Shown one piece after another: positions 63,951 to 64,000 of a stretch of DNA of 64,000 nucleotides. The position numbers were made by a program, and so were the translations under genes. Position 1 is the first letter of the stretch, and each line of letters opens with the position of its first letter. Below the pieces are notes generated by a model, which was not told the origin of the DNA, made no database searches, and saw only the letters and a program-made list of their open reading frames with translations. Origin of the DNA: CAYSCZ01 sp051155775 (lineage in GTDB: Bacteria; Bacteroidota; Bacteroidia; Cytophagales; Cyclobacteriaceae); assembly GCA_051155775.1 (NCBI GenBank), contig DAXETV010000002.1, positions 15,306 through 79,305 of the forward strand, given 5' to 3'.

Positions 63951-64000
63951 TCAATTAAGCCCAACAATTTCTTTCATCTTGTCATAAATATCCGTATTGT
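63951..64000 (-). CDS. Possible C-terminal end of a gene running in from beyond the window
   Basis: The minus strand reads NTDIYDKMKEIVGLN followed by TGA at 63953–63951. It is open to the window edge. The terminator at 63816–63843, about 110 bases further on, fits as its transcript end. The frame is too short to assign a product. Confidence 0.3.
   Translation of the reverse strand, partial: NTDIYDKMKEIVGLN

Noticed and set aside
1..64000. CRISPR arrays
   Set aside because: No regularly spaced direct repeats were found; the only repeats seen are inverted pairs and a nine-base duplicate.

Overview
The window is chromosomal DNA from an AT-rich member of the Bacteroidota, most likely a Cytophagales-type marine or soil bacterium. 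Evidence for this is a SusC/SusD pair, the very long NusB, the nusB–ytxH–yajC–ybbR–coaE order, an AddAB-like nuclease with the Bacteroidota architecture, and promoter-like TAnnTTTG (-7) boxes upstream of several genes. The species cannot be named from the sequence alone.

Layout. 1–5.8 kb is a + strand housekeeping run: a leucine dehydrogenase cut by the window edge, nusB, a YtxH protein, an isocitrate-dehydrogenase-type enzyme, a DUF1573 lipoprotein, yajC, a YbbR protein and coaE, ending at a convergent tRNA-His. 5.9–21 kb holds mixed housekeeping genes: dihydroorotase, a DEAD-box helicase, an M28 peptidase, gcvP, an NRDE protein, rmuC, a GroES-like protein, tRNA-Val, murF, a nitrilase-type amidase, def, ruvX and a hemerythrin-like RIC protein. 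21–31 kb has a Ctp protease with hmgA, then an AdoMet decarboxylase/spermidine-synthase fusion directly behind an HD–PycTM-type membrane protein, then a lipoprotein coupled to a 1228-residue phosphatase/outer-membrane-barrel protein, and a second tRNA-Val. 31.4–50 kb is the main accessory locus: a LacI regulator with a perfect palindromic operator candidate, susC, susD, a terminator, three tandem FG-GAP/ASPIC-UnbV surface lipoproteins of about 1100 residues with a small lipoprotein between the first two, a secreted M20 amidohydrolase and a DoxX membrane protein. A GH29 alpha-L-fucosidase lies just beyond. 53.7–61.6 kb returns to housekeeping genes: AddA/AddB, thioredoxin, a YciI protein and a lactate/malate-dehydrogenase-type enzyme. 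61.8–64 kb is mobile-element territory: a decayed IS481-type transposase fragment, a broken HTH/excisionase-like fragment, a translationally coupled pair of hypothetical genes, a cluster of hairpins and a strong terminator.

How the genes work together (inference). The SusCD locus looks like a regulated surface uptake and degradation system. The three FG-GAP/ASPIC proteins would act at the outer surface, and the amidohydrolase would process an amide-bearing substrate in the periplasm. The middle FG-GAP gene carries one in-frame TAA where both neighbours have Ser, so it is either a fresh pseudogene or a sequence error. The observations most worth following are this locus, the HD–PycTM/polyamine-fusion operon, the unusual specificity loop of the LDH-like enzyme, two unlisted small membrane-protein ORFs, and an antisense-oriented terminator or small-RNA candidate upstream of the fucosidase.
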